Source of the DNA: Schizochytrium sp. TIO01 | Lineage: Eukaryota > Sar > Bigyra > Thraustochytrida > Thraustochytriidae | DNA length: 64,000 bases | Direction: 5' to 3' | Assembly: GCA_004764695.1 (NCBI GenBank) | Contig: SMSO01000036.1 | Coordinates: forward strand, 82,001 to 146,000 | Part shown: piece by piece, positions 63,956 to 64,000 of the stretch | Position numbering within the stretch: the first letter of the stretch is position 1 | How the letters are laid out: each line of letters begins with the position of its first letter | Translations under genes and position numbers: made by a program | Notes under the pieces: generated by a model | Seen by the model: the letters and a program-made list of their open reading frames with translations, nothing else | Databases searched by the model: none | Told to the model about the DNA's origin: nothing

Positions 63956-64000
63956 GATGCCTTGAAGAAATTTGCTGTTGGCGATGAGCCGATGTGTGTG

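Overview
The window looks like nuclear DNA of a microbial eukaryote. Genes are well spaced and alternate strands without operons. Two genes are interrupted by GT-AG introns with a GTAAGT donor (234..954 and 13774..14019), and the products are eukaryotic: an FCP1-type CTD phosphatase, a Pho80-type cyclin, a cytochrome b5-linked sulfite oxidase, a six-helix membrane cyclic-nucleotide phosphodiesterase, a PF10250-like fucosyltransferase and a choline/ethanolamine kinase. The few introns, free-standing 3-dehydroquinate synthase and membrane phosphodiesterase suggest a stramenopile-like protist, possibly a labyrinthulomycete. That placement is inference; no rRNA or other taxonomic marker is present.

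Layout. 0.1-3.7 kb: 3-dehydroquinate synthase and an orphan gene (+). 4.5-7.8 kb: an IS607-type mobile element carrying a serine recombinase (TnpA) and a TnpB/Fanzor RNA-guided nuclease (both -). It is bordered by an array of about seven diverged ~40 bp repeats on one side and a signal-peptide/Ser-rich ORF pair on the other. 11.2-14.2 kb: Pho80-like cyclin (+) and FCP1-like phosphatase (-). 16.5-23.1 kb: two SDR oxidoreductases and a TPR co-chaperone-like protein. 23.1-38.3 kb: a long stretch with no complete gene, holding simple repeats, AT-rich tracts and short GC-rich blocks that look like isolated exons. 38.3-45.8 kb: choline/ethanolamine kinase (+) and a large fucosyltransferase-like type II membrane protein (-). 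45.8-53.9 kb: a second desert full of TTGA/TTCA-type microsatellites. 53.9-64 kb: sulfite oxidase, a membrane-anchored phosphohistidine-phosphatase-fold protein and a membrane cyclic-nucleotide phosphodiesterase, all on the - strand.

The most notable item is the IS607/Fanzor element. Both enzymes keep their recognisable catalytic residues, the two frames overlap by about 170 nt, and a run of hairpins directly after the nuclease stop codon is a good candidate for its guide-RNA scaffold and the element's right end. Other points of interest are a Jupiter/HN1-like C-terminal motif on the dehydroquinate synthase, a lumen-facing PHPT1-fold protein, and a +1 frame offset between the membrane and catalytic halves of the phosphodiesterase.
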